64,000 bases of DNA from Trinickia violacea (GCF_005280735.1 NZ_CP040077.1:310001-374000), one strand, 5' to 3'. Shown: positions 44,878-53,965, counted from the first letter of the stretch. Numbers and translations are program-made. Notes: generated by a model from the sequence alone, not told the origin.

Positions 44878-46671
44878 ATGGACACGATGTACTCGATTCC
44901 TGACAGCTTCCGATTCTCTCTCGTCCTCATCAAACCGACCCATTACGACGACGACGGCTACCCGATCCAGTGGCTCCGCTCGGTCATGCCTTCCAATACA
45001 CTCGCCTGTATGTATGCGCTCGCTGATGACGCGCGAAAGCGAGAGCTGCTGGGCCCTGGCGTCGATTTCGAGATCGAAACATGCGACGAGACCAACCAGC
45101 GGGTGTGGCCAGAGCGCATCATTCGTGACCTGAAGGCAAAGGGCGGGAGATCGATGATTGGTCTGGTCGGTGTCCAGTCGAACCAGTACCCGCGCGCACT
45201 CGACCTCGCCCGCCAGTTCCGTGCCGCAGGCTTGCCGGTTGCGATCGGTGGCTTCCACGTTTCTGGCTGCATCTCCATGCTGCCCGAGATGCCCGCTGAG
45301 CTTAAGGAAGCGCAAGCAATGGGTGTGGCGCTCTTCGCTGGGGAGGCTGAGGAACGGCGTCTTGATGAGGTTCTTCTCGACGCGTGGAATGGTGCAATGA
45401 AGCCCTTGTATAATTTCATGGACACGTTACCTTCGCTCGAAGGTACTCCCCAGCCCTTCTTGCCGCGCAAGCATATCGAACGCACGGCCGGTACCTATAC
45501 CTCGGTTGACCTCGGTCGTGGTTGCCCGTATCAGTGCTCGTTTTGTACCATCATCAACGTGCAGGGGCACAAGAGCCGCTTTCGCACCCCCGACGATCTC
45601 GAGAAAATCATCCGCGAGAACGCAAAGCAGGGCATCGACCGGTTCTTCATCACGGATGATAATTTCGCCCGCAACCACGACTGGGAGATCCTTCTCGACC
45701 GCGTCATCGAACTTCGGGAAAAACAAGGCATTCACTGCGGCTTCACGATCCAGGTCGATACGCTCTGTCACAAGATTCCAGGCTTCATCGAGAAGGCAAC
45801 GCGCGCGGGTGTGCGTCGCGTGTTCATTGGGCTTGAGAATATCAATCCCGAGAATCTGATCGCGGCGAAGAAGCGGCAGAACAAGATCACCGAATACCGC
45901 GCCATGCTGCAGATGTGGCGCGCCCACGGCGCGATTACTTACGCTGGCTATATCATTGGATTCCCGGCGGACACGAAAGAATCGATCCTGCGCGACATCG
46001 AGATCATCAAGCGTGAATTGCCAATCGACATTCTCGAATTCTTCATGCTCACGCCGCTTCCAGGCTCCGAGGATCATCAGACGATGGTAAGGAACGGTGA
46101 ATGGATGGACCCGGACATCAACAAATACGACACCAACCACCGGGTCACGCACCACCCGAAAATGTCGGACGCTGAATGGGAAGAAGCGTATCGGTGCGCC
46201 TGGAGCGCGTTCTACTCGTACGAGCACATCCGCACGATCGTCAAGCGGGCAGCGCAGATCCCGAACGGTCGACCGAAGACGATCATGCGCACAATCGCCT
46301 GGTTCAGACTGATGATCGAACACGAGGGTGTGCATCCGCTCGAAGGGGGAGCCCTGCGGATGAAACGCCGCCGCGACCGCCGGTGGGGACTACCGGTCGA
46401 ATCGCCGCTTCGCTTCTATCCGCGCTACTGGAGTGAGACCGTTGTCAAGCTGACAAAATATCTGCGCTTCTACCTCAGGACAGAGGCTACCCTCCGGGAA
46501 GTCTTGAAGGCACCGGAACGTTACACCTACACGGATATCGCCATCACGCCGCTGCAGGAAGAGGAGTTCGAGCAGCTTGGACTCTTTCACGCCACGAGCG
46601 GCGGCGAGGCAGCGCTGGCTGTCCACCACCGGCGTATTGCCATCCGGTCATCGGGCCCGTCTGCAGCGTGA
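44878..46671 (+). CDS. Radical SAM protein with B12-binding-like N-terminal domain
   Basis: The 597-residue protein has an N-terminal Rossmann-like domain of the cobalamin-binding kind (IIRDLKAKGGRSMIGLVGVQSNQYPRALDLARQFRAAGLPVAIGGFHVSG), without the usual D-x-H-x-x-G. The radical SAM core follows, with Cys216, Cys220 and Cys223 in RGCPYQCSFCTIINVQGHKSRFR, then FITDDNFARN, RVFIGLENINPENL and YAGYIIGFPADTKESI. A C-terminal extension of about 170 residues has WFRLMIEHEG and Arg-rich stretches. It would cleave SAM to drive a methylation, rearrangement or thio-insertion on an unknown substrate. It stands alone next to an IS remnant. Confidence 0.9.
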   Translation: MDTMYSIPDSFRFSLVLIKPTHYDDDGYPIQWLRSVMPSNTLACMYALADDARKRELLGPGVDFEIETCDETNQRVWPERIIRDLKAKGGRSMIGLVGVQSNQYPRALDLARQFRAAGLPVAIGGFHVSGCISMLPEMPAELKEAQAMGVALFAGEAEERRLDEVLLDAWNGAMKPLYNFMDTLPSLEGTPQPFLPRKHIERTAGTYTSVDLGRGCPYQCSFCTIINVQGHKSRFRTPDDLEKIIRENAKQGIDRFFITDDNFARNHDWEILLDRVIELREKQGIHCGFTIQVDTLCHKIPGFIEKATRAGVRRVFIGLENINPENLIAAKKRQNKITEYRAMLQMWRAHGAITYAGYIIGFPADTKESILRDIEIIKRELPIDILEFFMLTPLPGSEDHQTMVRNGEWMDPDINKYDTNHRVTHHPKMSDAEWEEAYRCAWSAFYSYEHIRTIVKRAAQIPNGRPKTIMRTIAWFRLMIEHEGVHPLEGGALRMKRRRDRRWGLPVESPLRFYPRYWSETVVKLTKYLRFYLRTEATLREVLKAPERYTYTDIAITPLQEEEFEQLGLFHATSGGEAALAVHHRRIAIRSSGPSAA

Positions 46672-46741
46672 TATCGTTGACAATGTCACCCAGTTTTCTT
46701 GGGAAACTACCTATTTTCTGGTCTAGCAGGCTGTTGAAATA

Positions 46742-46770
46742 GCTCCCGCCGCCGTCATCGGAGCGGGAGC
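46742..46770. terminator. GC-rich hairpin downstream of radical SAM gene / IS remnant edge
   Basis: GCTCCCGC (46742-46749) and GCGGGAGC (46763-46770) form a perfect 8-bp stem with a 13-nt loop, without a following T-run. It lies between the radical SAM stop and the transposase remnant. Confidence 0.35.
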
Positions 46771-46816
46771 GGTAAACGTTGAAACAGGGGGAACGGAAAG
46801 CACTGAGACCGAAACG

Positions 46817-46930
46817 ATGCGCGGAGCGGACGGTTTCACCGAGGCGATGTTCACAATGGCGAAGCTGGATGACTTCGTTCCTGCCAGCCATCCCTTGCGC
46901 CCGATTCGTATCTGGCTTAAGGACGCTCGG
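46817..46930 (+). pseudogene. N-terminal remnant of an IS5-type transposase
   Basis: About 37 codons read MRGADGFTEAMFTMAKLDDFVPASHPLRPIR, the conserved beginning of IS5-group transposases (MRGAD..TE.LFT...LDDFVP..HPLR.IR). After LKDA the homology stops and the remaining sequence is not transposase-like. The rest of the element is deleted. AGCAGGCTGTTGAAAT at 46725 may be part of its former end. Confidence 0.7.
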
Positions 46931-47473
46931 CATCAATTCGACACGAACCAAACCTACGCGGCGGCTCTTTGGAAAAGCGTGCCGCGCATCGGTGAGGTGT
47001 ATTTCACCAGCCTGCCAGGTCACCGGCAGTCGATAGCTTCAACCACTATTGCTCGTGCGTCGAAATGCGGACGTCTCTTGTGCGTACGAATTCGACATTC
47101 GAATGACCGCACTCGCGCATCTACCAAGGTCTGTTTTTGGCCGGACTCGGCCTGACGCGTTCGGCTGAGTTCGACCCTGAACTACCTGTCGACCCAGCGC
47201 AGACTCAGCGGCGGCCTTTAAGTGCAGAACCCCCACCCGGTTTGCTGCAGCCGCAAGCCATCACACGTTCGGTCCGATGTGGTGTGCCTCCCTATTTGCG
47301 CCCGACGCGCTCACGAGGTGCAGTACTTGGACGCTGTCCAATCGCGTTCGATCATTTTTACCGCGCCCCGATCGCACGCAGACGACCACCGCAAAACCGG
47401 TGGCAAAGGTCGCGAACGTTGTCCACACGAAACAAATGTAATCGTCTGTTAATGCCGCCTGGCGCAGCCCTGT
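46931..47473. other. Intergenic region after IS remnant
   Basis: I find no supported gene in these roughly 540 bases. Base composition is lower in GC than the neighbouring genes and there are several short frames with no recognisable product. It looks like decayed sequence left by insertion and deletion. Confidence 0.35.
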
Positions 47474-47502
47474 TTGACGACAGAAGCGCCCTTCCGTTTT
47501 GA
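47474..47502 (+). promoter_or_regulatory. Candidate sigma-70 promoter of the class A PBP gene
   Basis: TTGACG (47474-47479), a 17-nt spacer, and TTTGAT (47497-47502) match the consensus at 5 and 4 of 6 positions. Transcription near 47509 would exclude the TTG at 47499 as start and supports the GTG at 47538. Confidence 0.5.
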
Positions 47503-47537
47503 TACGATCCGGCCTTTTCCGTCATCGCCCCTCCACC

Positions 47538-49751
47538 GTGAATCGCCGATACGTATCGTTGCTGCGTGAACATTGCGCACGGTGGCTCGCCCGCATCCGA
47601 CCGTTGGCCGCCGCCGGCAGCACGAAAGCCGGACTCGTTTTCAACAGCGCGTCGCGCCCCCTTCGCCACCCGACGCGACGCGGCATCACGCTGACGCTTG
47701 CCGCGTTGCCGACGCTGTTCCTGCTGTACGTGCTCGCGCTCGTACCATTTACGCCGGGCATCGGCGACATCCGCAAAGCCCGCGTCGATCGGCCAGCGCT
47801 GATCGTGTCGGCCGACGGCAAACTGCTTGCGGAATTCAAGGCGGTCAATCGCGAGTGGGTGTCGCTCAAGCAGATCTCACCGTATATGGTGGATGCATTG
47901 ATTGCAACCGAAGACCGCCGCTTCTACGAGCATCACGGCATCGACTGGAAGCGCACCACGTCGGCCGCGCTGCACACGTTCTCCGGCGACCGGCAAGGCG
48001 GCTCGACGATCACGCAGCAGCTCGCACGCAATCTCTATCCCGACGAGATCGGCCGCGCGCCGACCCTCACGCGCAAGCTCAAGGAAGCGATCACGGCATT
48101 CAAGATCGAAACCGTGTACAGCAAGGATCAGATCCTCGAGACGTACCTGAACACGGTGCCGTTCCTGTACAACGCCTACGGCGTGGAGATGGCCGCACGC
48201 ACCTACTTCGGCAAATCGGCCGATCAGCTCGACATCCTCGAAAGTGCGACGCTCGTGGGCATGCTGAAGGCCAACAGCGCCTACAACCCAGTACTCAATC
48301 CCGAGCGCGCAGTGCAGCGGCGAAACACGGTGCTCTTGCAGATGAACAAGTTCGGAAAGCTCACGCCCGACGCCTACAACTGGTTGAAACGACAACCGCT
48401 CAATGTCGATTTCGAATTGCAGACCACGCCACTGGGCGCCGCGCCGCATTTCGCGGCCCAATTGCGCAAGTGGCTGATCGCATGGGCCGATCGCAATGGC
48501 TACAACATCTATGCCGATGGGCTGGTCGTGCGCACGACCATCGATTCCCGACTGCAAGCGATGGCGACGCAGGCGACGGACTGGCAGACGAACCAGTTGC
48601 AACGGATCGCAAATGACGCATGGAACGAAGCCACGGGCTGCGGGCCAGGCAACGACCTGTTCCGCACGTTCATCCGGCAGACGCGCGACTACCGCGCCGC
48701 GCGCGATGCCGGTCAATCGGATCAGGCCGCGCTCGTGAAGCTAGGCGCAAACACCACGTTCGTCCGTGCGCTCTGCCGGAGCAAGACGCAGATCCAGGCG
48801 GGATTTGTCGCGATCGATCCGCGCAACGGAGATATCAAGGCATGGGTCGGCAGCCGCGATTTCAGCGACGAACCGTTCGATCACGTGCAGCAGGCGCGGC
48901 GTCAGCCGGGTTCGACGTTCAAGCCGTTTGTCTACGGCGCGGCCTTCGCGGATGGCGCGCAGCCGAGCGACACAATCGTCGACCGGAATGTCGCCATTCC
49001 GCTTTCCGCGCATGCGATTTGGCGCCCGACCGACTCGGAACCGCCCACCGGCCGACCAATGACGCTGCGCGACGCGCTCGCGTATTCGCGCAACCGCGTC
49101 ACCGCTCAGCTCATGGAAAAGGAAGGCCCCGAGAAAGTCGCGCGGCTCGCGCGCGCGATGGGCGTACGCGAGAGTCCGCTCGAAGCGGTGCCGTCCCTTG
49201 CGCTCGGCACGAGCCCGGTCACGCTCAAGGAAATGGTCTCGGCGTACAGCACGATCGCGAACCACGGCGCGTATATCGAGCCGCGCATGGTCACGCGCAT
49301 CGAGGATCACGACGGCAGGGTGCTCGCCGAATTCGCGAGCGCATCGCCGGAACAGGCGCTGCCCACCGGCGCAGCGCAAACGCTCGTCGACGTGATGCGC
49401 GACGTCGTGAACCGGGGCACGGGCGCGGGCATCAGGACGCGCTTCGGGATTCGCGCCGACCTAGCCGGCAAGACGGGCACGACGCAGGACAACACGGATA
49501 GCTGGTTCATCCTGATGCATCCGCAACTGGTCGCGGGCGCGTGGGTGGGTTTCGACGATGCACGTGTGACACTCGACAACGACTATTGGGGCGAGGGCGC
49601 GCACAGCGCCTTGCCGATGGTGGGCGCGTTCTACGACATGGCGCTGCGCGCGAGAGTCATCGATCCGCGCGCGCAGTTCGGCCCCGAGAGTCGGCCTTCT
49701 CGCACGGTCCATGCACGACGCCATCGACACTTCCTCTTCTGGCAGTTCTGA
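47538..49751 (+). CDS. Class A penicillin-binding protein (PBP1A-type bifunctional peptidoglycan synthase)
   Basis: The protein of about 737 residues has a cytoplasmic basic start, one membrane anchor (ITLTLAALPTLFLLYVLAL), and a GT51 glycosyltransferase with catalytic Glu in ATEDRRFYEHHGIDW plus GGSTITQQLARNLY. Its transpeptidase has active-site Ser in PGSTFKPFVY (STFK), YSRNRVT (SxN) and GKTGTTQDNTDSW (KTGT). It polymerises and cross-links peptidoglycan in the periplasm. The start is GTG 47538 by promoter position; the frame also offers TTG 47499. It is shorter than a housekeeping PBP1A, so probably an additional copy. Confidence 0.93.
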   Translation: MNRRYVSLLREHCARWLARIRPLAAAGSTKAGLVFNSASRPLRHPTRRGITLTLAALPTLFLLYVLALVPFTPGIGDIRKARVDRPALIVSADGKLLAEFKAVNREWVSLKQISPYMVDALIATEDRRFYEHHGIDWKRTTSAALHTFSGDRQGGSTITQQLARNLYPDEIGRAPTLTRKLKEAITAFKIETVYSKDQILETYLNTVPFLYNAYGVEMAARTYFGKSADQLDILESATLVGMLKANSAYNPVLNPERAVQRRNTVLLQMNKFGKLTPDAYNWLKRQPLNVDFELQTTPLGAAPHFAAQLRKWLIAWADRNGYNIYADGLVVRTTIDSRLQAMATQATDWQTNQLQRIANDAWNEATGCGPGNDLFRTFIRQTRDYRAARDAGQSDQAALVKLGANTTFVRALCRSKTQIQAGFVAIDPRNGDIKAWVGSRDFSDEPFDHVQQARRQPGSTFKPFVYGAAFADGAQPSDTIVDRNVAIPLSAHAIWRPTDSEPPTGRPMTLRDALAYSRNRVTAQLMEKEGPEKVARLARAMGVRESPLEAVPSLALGTSPVTLKEMVSAYSTIANHGAYIEPRMVTRIEDHDGRVLAEFASASPEQALPTGAAQTLVDVMRDVVNRGTGAGIRTRFGIRADLAGKTGTTQDNTDSWFILMHPQLVAGAWVGFDDARVTLDNDYWGEGAHSALPMVGAFYDMALRARVIDPRAQFGPESRPSRTVHARRHRHFLFWQF

Positions 49752-50140
49752 TGTCGGCGCTGGCGGATGCGACATTCGCATTCGGCAGCGCTGCCGGCGC
49801 GGCATCGCAATCCGAGCCGGCCGGCCATGGCCCGCTTAGCGTACTCTCGATCCGGATCGCTCTTTTCCCACAGCGGCGTCCAGTTCCCGTGCTCGCTCAC
49901 GACAACGCGCGCAAAAAGACGCGCGAACTGCGTGCATGAAGCAACGTTCGTCTTCCGCACGTGAATGGCCGTTTGTCGGTGCGGAGCCGTCGTTTGAACG
50001 TCCGACCGATGGTACGGGCGAATGACGCCTCATGGCCGGCAGGCGACCAGCAACTGGACCAGCCGCCATATCGCAGATAACCACGCACGAGACCCGGTAC
50101 ACTAATCGGCACACGGACTCTCTCCGGTGAGGTGCCTGCC
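49752..50140. other. Intergenic region, no gene seen
   Basis: These 389 bases carry only short frames without recognisable products. No clear promoter, terminator or repeat was found, apart from the GGTGAGG ribosome-binding site at the right edge. Confidence 0.35.
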
Positions 50141-50635
50141 ATGCCTTCTTTCGATGCGGGGCGCTCAGTCCGCCTCTTCTACACAGTCCTTTGCCTGGTC
50201 ATATCGTTCAGCGGCTGTGCGTCATGGATGGGACAAGAGCCGTTGCGAGTCAACGTAGCGGGTATTGAACCGCTCCAAAGTGAAGGGATGGAGATGCGCT
50301 TCAACGTCAAGCTCCGCGTCCAGAACCCGAACGCTTCCGCGGTCGAATACGACGGTGTGTCGTTAGAACTCGAACTGAATGGCAACTCGTTCGCCAGTGG
50401 CGTCAGCGATCAGCGCGGGGCTGTACCCCGTTTCGGCGAAGCACTGATCGACGTGCCATTGACTGTGTCCGCGTTTTCCGCCGTGCGCCAGGCCTTCGCA
50501 GTCGCGGATAGCGCGCAAGCCGGCCGCTTCCCGTACGTGCTGCGCGGGCGACTGGCGGGCGGTATCGTTGGCGGCACACGTTTCATCGATCAGGGCACGC
50601 TGTCACTGCCGGCGGGCAACATGATGGACCAATGA
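50141..50635 (+). CDS. LEA/WHy-domain lipoprotein
   Basis: The 164-residue protein has a lipoprotein signal ending in the lipobox FSGC (Cys near residue 26). It then has a WHy/LEA14-type beta-sandwich: PLRVNVAGIEPLQSEGMEMRFNVKLRVQNPNASAVEYDGVSLELELNGNSFASGVSDQ, followed by RFGEALIDVPLTVSA. Such proteins are linked to desiccation and stress tolerance, but the bacterial role is mostly unknown. ATG 50141 is chosen because GGTGAGG lies 8 nt upstream; a GTG at 50132 is possible. Probable outer-membrane or periplasmic anchoring. Confidence 0.85.
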   Translation: MPSFDAGRSVRLFYTVLCLVISFSGCASWMGQEPLRVNVAGIEPLQSEGMEMRFNVKLRVQNPNASAVEYDGVSLELELNGNSFASGVSDQRGAVPRFGEALIDVPLTVSAFSAVRQAFAVADSAQAGRFPYVLRGRLAGGIVGGTRFIDQGTLSLPAGNMMDQ

Positions 50636-50691
50636 ACGAGCCGTTGCTCAATGTATTGCGCGACGTTCAAAGAGCGAGTTCGGGGCGTTGA

Positions 50692-51957
50692 TCACCACAC
50701 GATTCGCGTTTTTGGCAGCGCCGCTTTGAGAGCGTCGACGTTCCTGGCCTGGGTGCCATATAGAACGAGCTCTCGCAGGCCAGTGAGCCCCTTCAGCGCG
50801 TCGACGTCTTCGACAGGGGTGTTCGCAAGGTAGAGTTCCTGCAAACCGGTTAAACCTCGCAGTGGGTCGATGTTTCGAACCCTGGTGCGAAAGAGATTGA
50901 GCATGCGCAGGCTTTTCAGGTCTGTCAGCGCATCGACGTTCTCGACCCGGGTGTCCGCGAGATTGAGCCTTTGCAGACGGGTGAGCCCCTTCAATGCATC
51001 AATGTTCGACACTTGCGTGCGAGCGAGCACCAGCGTGTCCAACTGGAGCATGCCCTGCGCCGCGTCGATATCATCCACTTTCGAGCCGTCCAGCACGAGC
51101 GTCCTGAGCGAGGACATGCCCTTTAGTGCGTCAATGTCTCGCAACGGCGTGTTCGCGAGATAGAGCGCTTGCAGACCGCGGAGTTTTTTCAACGCACTGA
51201 CGCTGTCGACCTGGGTTTCGTTGAGGTCGAGCGTCTGCAAGGCGGCGAGTTGGCTGAGCGCGTCGACGTCCCGGACGTTCCTCGCGCCCCCGAGTTTGAG
51301 CGTTTCCAGATGCGGCAAATCTTCGAGCGGATCGAGATCGCGAACCTGTGTATCCCGCAGGTCGAGTGCTCGCAGATCGCGCAGGTTCTTGAGCGCGTCG
51401 AGATTCGAGACGCGGGTATCCCAGAGGTTCAGCGATTGCAGACCGGTCAGCCCTTTTAGCGCGGCGATGTTTTCGACTTGGGTGCGATGGAGCACGAGCC
51501 TTTTCAGCGAGTGCATTTCCTTCAGGGCGTCGAGGTTCCAGACTGGCGTGTCCGTCAGGTCAAGCGATTCCAGATCGTCCAGTCCATTCAGCGAATCGAG
51601 GTTATCGATCTGGGTGCCTGCCAGATTCAGTTCGATCTTGCGGTCGGAATTCTTTAGATGTGGCAAAGCGGCCGCGACCTGAGATGCCGTCATTGTCGGT
51701 TTCGCCCGCAACGCCAGGCATTCCGAGTCGGGCGTGGCTGTCGACGCGTCGCTGTCGTTGCAGGTGCCTTTGATGAATCCCAGTTCCGTCAGCGCCCGTT
51801 CATCCGGGCTCTTGTGGATCGGGTTGAAGATCAGCAGCAAAATGCCGAGCAACAGCACGATTGCGCCGCCGACGGCCCACGCCTTGGTGATTCGCGGCAC
51901 GGACGGGTTCGGATCTTCAGCGGTTGAGTTCGTGGTTGACGGCGGGGTTTCGGGCAC
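50692..51957 (-). CDS. Membrane-anchored leucine-rich repeat protein (14 repeats)
   Basis: The 421-residue protein has a short cytoplasmic start, one membrane helix (about 28-47, AVGGAIVLLLGILLLIF), a Cys-containing spacer, then 14 consecutive 22-residue leucine-rich repeats of the form L-x-x-L-x-L-x-x-T-x-V-x-x-I/V-D-A-L-K-G-L-x-x, from about residue 108 to the end (one repeat is 23 long). This is the internalin/SDS22-type repeat. The domain probably faces the periplasm and binds protein. No lipase, protease or secretion domain is seen. Antisense frames across it are open only because of the repeats. Confidence 0.88.
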   Translation of the reverse strand: MPETPPSTTNSTAEDPNPSVPRITKAWAVGGAIVLLLGILLLIFNPIHKSPDERALTELGFIKGTCNDSDASTATPDSECLALRAKPTMTASQVAAALPHLKNSDRKIELNLAGTQIDNLDSLNGLDDLESLDLTDTPVWNLDALKEMHSLKRLVLHRTQVENIAALKGLTGLQSLNLWDTRVSNLDALKNLRDLRALDLRDTQVRDLDPLEDLPHLETLKLGGARNVRDVDALSQLAALQTLDLNETQVDSVSALKKLRGLQALYLANTPLRDIDALKGMSSLRTLVLDGSKVDDIDAAQGMLQLDTLVLARTQVSNIDALKGLTRLQRLNLADTRVENVDALTDLKSLRMLNLFRTRVRNIDPLRGLTGLQELYLANTPVEDVDALKGLTGLRELVLYGTQARNVDALKAALPKTRIVW

Positions 51958-52236
51958 GGCGGGCTCCCGTAGTACAGGCTGCCTCCTTTATACACGAAGA
52001 GCGGGGCGCATTCCGCCCAGGCAATGTCGCTCTTCGCGCTACGCGTGAGAGCCAGCGACACCTTCTGCCAGCTTGACGTCGTAGCTCGAATGAATGTGCA
52101 CGCGCTAGACTGATTACTGACGGTGGCGGCGTCGAGTAGCCGAACGTCAGCTTCCGGCATCAGCGAACTCACGTTCCCGACCCATTAGGGACGTTCGATT
52201 TCACCGAAAGCAGCCGTCCAGTGTGGAGCAAAGCTC
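51958..52236. other. Intergenic region, no gene seen
   Basis: These 279 bases hold no supported gene. An open frame on the minus strand (52172 downward) extends into the LRR gene but has no recognisable product and no ribosome-binding site. Confidence 0.3.
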
Positions 52237-52779
52237 CTAGCTAACCCTTGCTTCGCCAGTCGCGTAGTCAAGCCGATACACAGTTCGATTGAAATCCACG
52301 GCTTCGATGTGGTCTGGCAGCAAACGAAAGCCTTCAGAGAACACGTCGGCGCCAGATGTCTGCCAAATCAGCTCTCCCTCTAATGACAGGCGAGAAATCT
52401 CCAGTTCCCCATGTGAAATGAGGGCACCCCGACTATGTTTCCAGTAGATACCGAAGCACGTGGCCATATCGACCTGCGCGGACCAAACCAACCGATGGGG
52501 CAATGATAAAGAAAGGCAGGCGACATGATCGCCGACCGCTAGGTAAAGCTTGTCGTCGAGCACTAGCGCAGAATGATCATGTACCGATGAGCAGCCTCCG
52601 CCCGCGCCGACGACCATTATTCCCCTACCGTTCAACGCTATCCCGTAGATGGATGTAAGCCGGTCTCGCGTAAGCAGTACTTCGAGCTCGTACGACTGCA
52701 CATTGTCCTGCGACTCGAACGAATACGCGGGCGCGTTCACAACGTTGAGCAAGCCAAATTGCGTGTCTATTTCTTGCAC
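52237..52779 (-). CDS. Hypothetical soluble protein
   Basis: Unrecognised 180-residue protein. It has no signal peptide or membrane segment. The sequence is beta-rich with short blades (SALVLDDKLYLAVGDHVACLSL, HRLVWSAQVDMATCFGIYW, LEISRLSLEGELIWQTSGADVF, DFNRTVYRLDYATGEARVS), suggesting a small propeller-like fold. The first codon used is GTG 52779; the frame remains open for 14 codons more but contains no ATG, so the true start or a lost 5' end is unclear. It is flanked by unrelated genes. Confidence 0.55.
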   Translation of the reverse strand: MQEIDTQFGLLNVVNAPAYSFESQDNVQSYELEVLLTRDRLTSIYGIALNGRGIMVVGAGGGCSSVHDHSALVLDDKLYLAVGDHVACLSLSLPHRLVWSAQVDMATCFGIYWKHSRGALISHGELEISRLSLEGELIWQTSGADVFSEGFRLLPDHIEAVDFNRTVYRLDYATGEARVS

Positions 52780-52955
52780 TTGAAATTGTCGTCCGTCGTG
52801 GTAGGTAGGATTGTCGTCGATTCATGCATCGACATCGAACGTCCGATTGTGGCCGAAGCCGGTCCGATGGCGTCGTGCGCTGCTTCAAGTGCCTTCCTCG
52901 GACTCTACTGCTTTGTCGCCTGGTGTAGGGAATACAGGAGATCGTCTGTCATGTC

Positions 52956-53414
52956 TCAGCGCACCGGTTCGATCTTGAAAGCATCGACCGCTACACCAAG
53001 GTCCACGCCTTCACCGCTGCCGCTCAACGCCATCGACGTAGTTCCCTTGGTCAGCACCTGGGCAGTACCGCTCCTCCCTGCGCCGGCAGAAGCGCCGGCC
53101 TGCGCGTAGCTGCCGTACACCTCCCTGATGCTGTAGACGTTGGTGATCTCGCCGCGGCCGCTGACGCGGAACTTGCCGGCGGTCAGGCCGCCGCCGTGCA
53201 CGCTGATCGTGACCGCGGCCCTTTGCCCGTTACTGCAGCTGACTTTGCCGCGTCCTTCGGCATGCTGATAAATCGCCGACCATCCGGACATGCTGAAGGT
53301 TAGATGGCATTTCACCGGCGCGCTGCCTGCCTGAGCCGAGTTGGCGGTCAAGCCGGCCAGGGCACCCGCGCACAGCAACTTGGTGGCAGTCGATACAACG
53401 ATATGCTTGCTCAT
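52956..53414 (-). CDS. Secreted hypothetical protein (Gly/Ala-rich)
   Basis: The 152-residue protein begins with a Sec signal (MSKHIVVSTATKLLCAGALAGLTANSAQA, cleavage near 29). The mature part has two cysteines (KCHLTF, GKVSCSNGQ), which could form a disulfide, then GGGLTAGKFRVSGRGEITNVYSIREVYGSYAQAGASAGAGRSGTAQVLTKGTTSMALSGSGEGVDLGVAVDAFKI. I recall proteobacterial proteins of this kind, all uncharacterised. ATG 53414 is preferred to the upstream start at 53438, because AGGAG precedes it. Confidence 0.75.
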   Translation of the reverse strand: MSKHIVVSTATKLLCAGALAGLTANSAQAGSAPVKCHLTFSMSGWSAIYQHAEGRGKVSCSNGQRAAVTISVHGGGLTAGKFRVSGRGEITNVYSIREVYGSYAQAGASAGAGRSGTAQVLTKGTTSMALSGSGEGVDLGVAVDAFKIEPVR

Positions 53415-53600
53415 CGAAGGCTCCTTGCACATGAACATGGGTTATCCAGTGTAGCTGTCATTCGCAGTGGATCGGCTGACGGACACCCGAACGACCCGTT
53501 GCGGCCGCCCGATTTGCTCCAAAGCGGTCGCTCATGTGTCGAATGTCCGGCCTGTTCACGATCATCAAGTGGGTGAATGGGTCGACGCTCGACGCGTCAG

Positions 53601-53790
53601 GGCTTGAGCTTGATGCATGAGCATCGGACTGTGGGGCGCGAGGGTTTGAGGCTGACGTGCGACGGTCAAACGCGCGGCGTGCGAGGGTTTGAGGCTGAAG
53701 CGCGAGGATCAAACCGTGGGGCGCGAGGGTTTGAGGCTGGCGCAAGAGGGTCAGACTGTGGCGCGCTGTGGTTTGAGACTGGCAATTCCA
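53601..53790. repeat. Tandem 42-43 bp repeats, about 4.5 copies
   Basis: Units begin GGTTTGAGGCTG and end GCGAG: 53601-53642, 53643-53685, 53686-53727, 53728-53769, with a partial fifth from 53770. The first copy is the most diverged (GGCTTGAGCTTG). The array lies in a 527-bp spacer between two minus-strand genes. A frame across it encodes only a repetitive Arg/Gly string and is not taken as a gene. Confidence 0.8.
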
Positions 53791-53798
53791 GGACCGCT

Positions 53799-53877
53799 TA
53801 TCCGCTCAGTATTTGCTCAAATTTGAGCGGATACTGAGCGGATACGACAAATTTGAGCGAATACTGAGCAGATTGTC
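53799..53877. repeat. 46-nt near-palindrome followed by a second direct copy of its arm
   Basis: Bases 53799-53820 and 53821-53844 are near-perfect reverse complements about the centre AAATTT, with mismatches only where TTTGC faces GCGGA. The right arm continues as a 30-bp direct repeat (53818-53847 and 53848-53877, starting CAAATTTGAGCG). The element abuts the 42-bp tandem array. Confidence 0.75.
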
Positions 53878-53965
53878 GGACGTGAGCGGTTTGAGCCGTT
53901 ACCCCTGCGCTAACTGACGCGCACGCATGGCGCGGGCTTAGGCGCCCGTGGGCAGCGCGCCCAAA

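Noticed and set aside
51831..52172. Frame on the minus strand spanning the LRR gene start and the spacer
   Set aside because: No recognisable product; it overlaps the LRR N terminus in another frame.
53577..53837. 86-codon frame across the tandem repeats
   Set aside because: The product is only the translation of the 42-bp repeat, with length variation that breaks periodicity; no start site signal.
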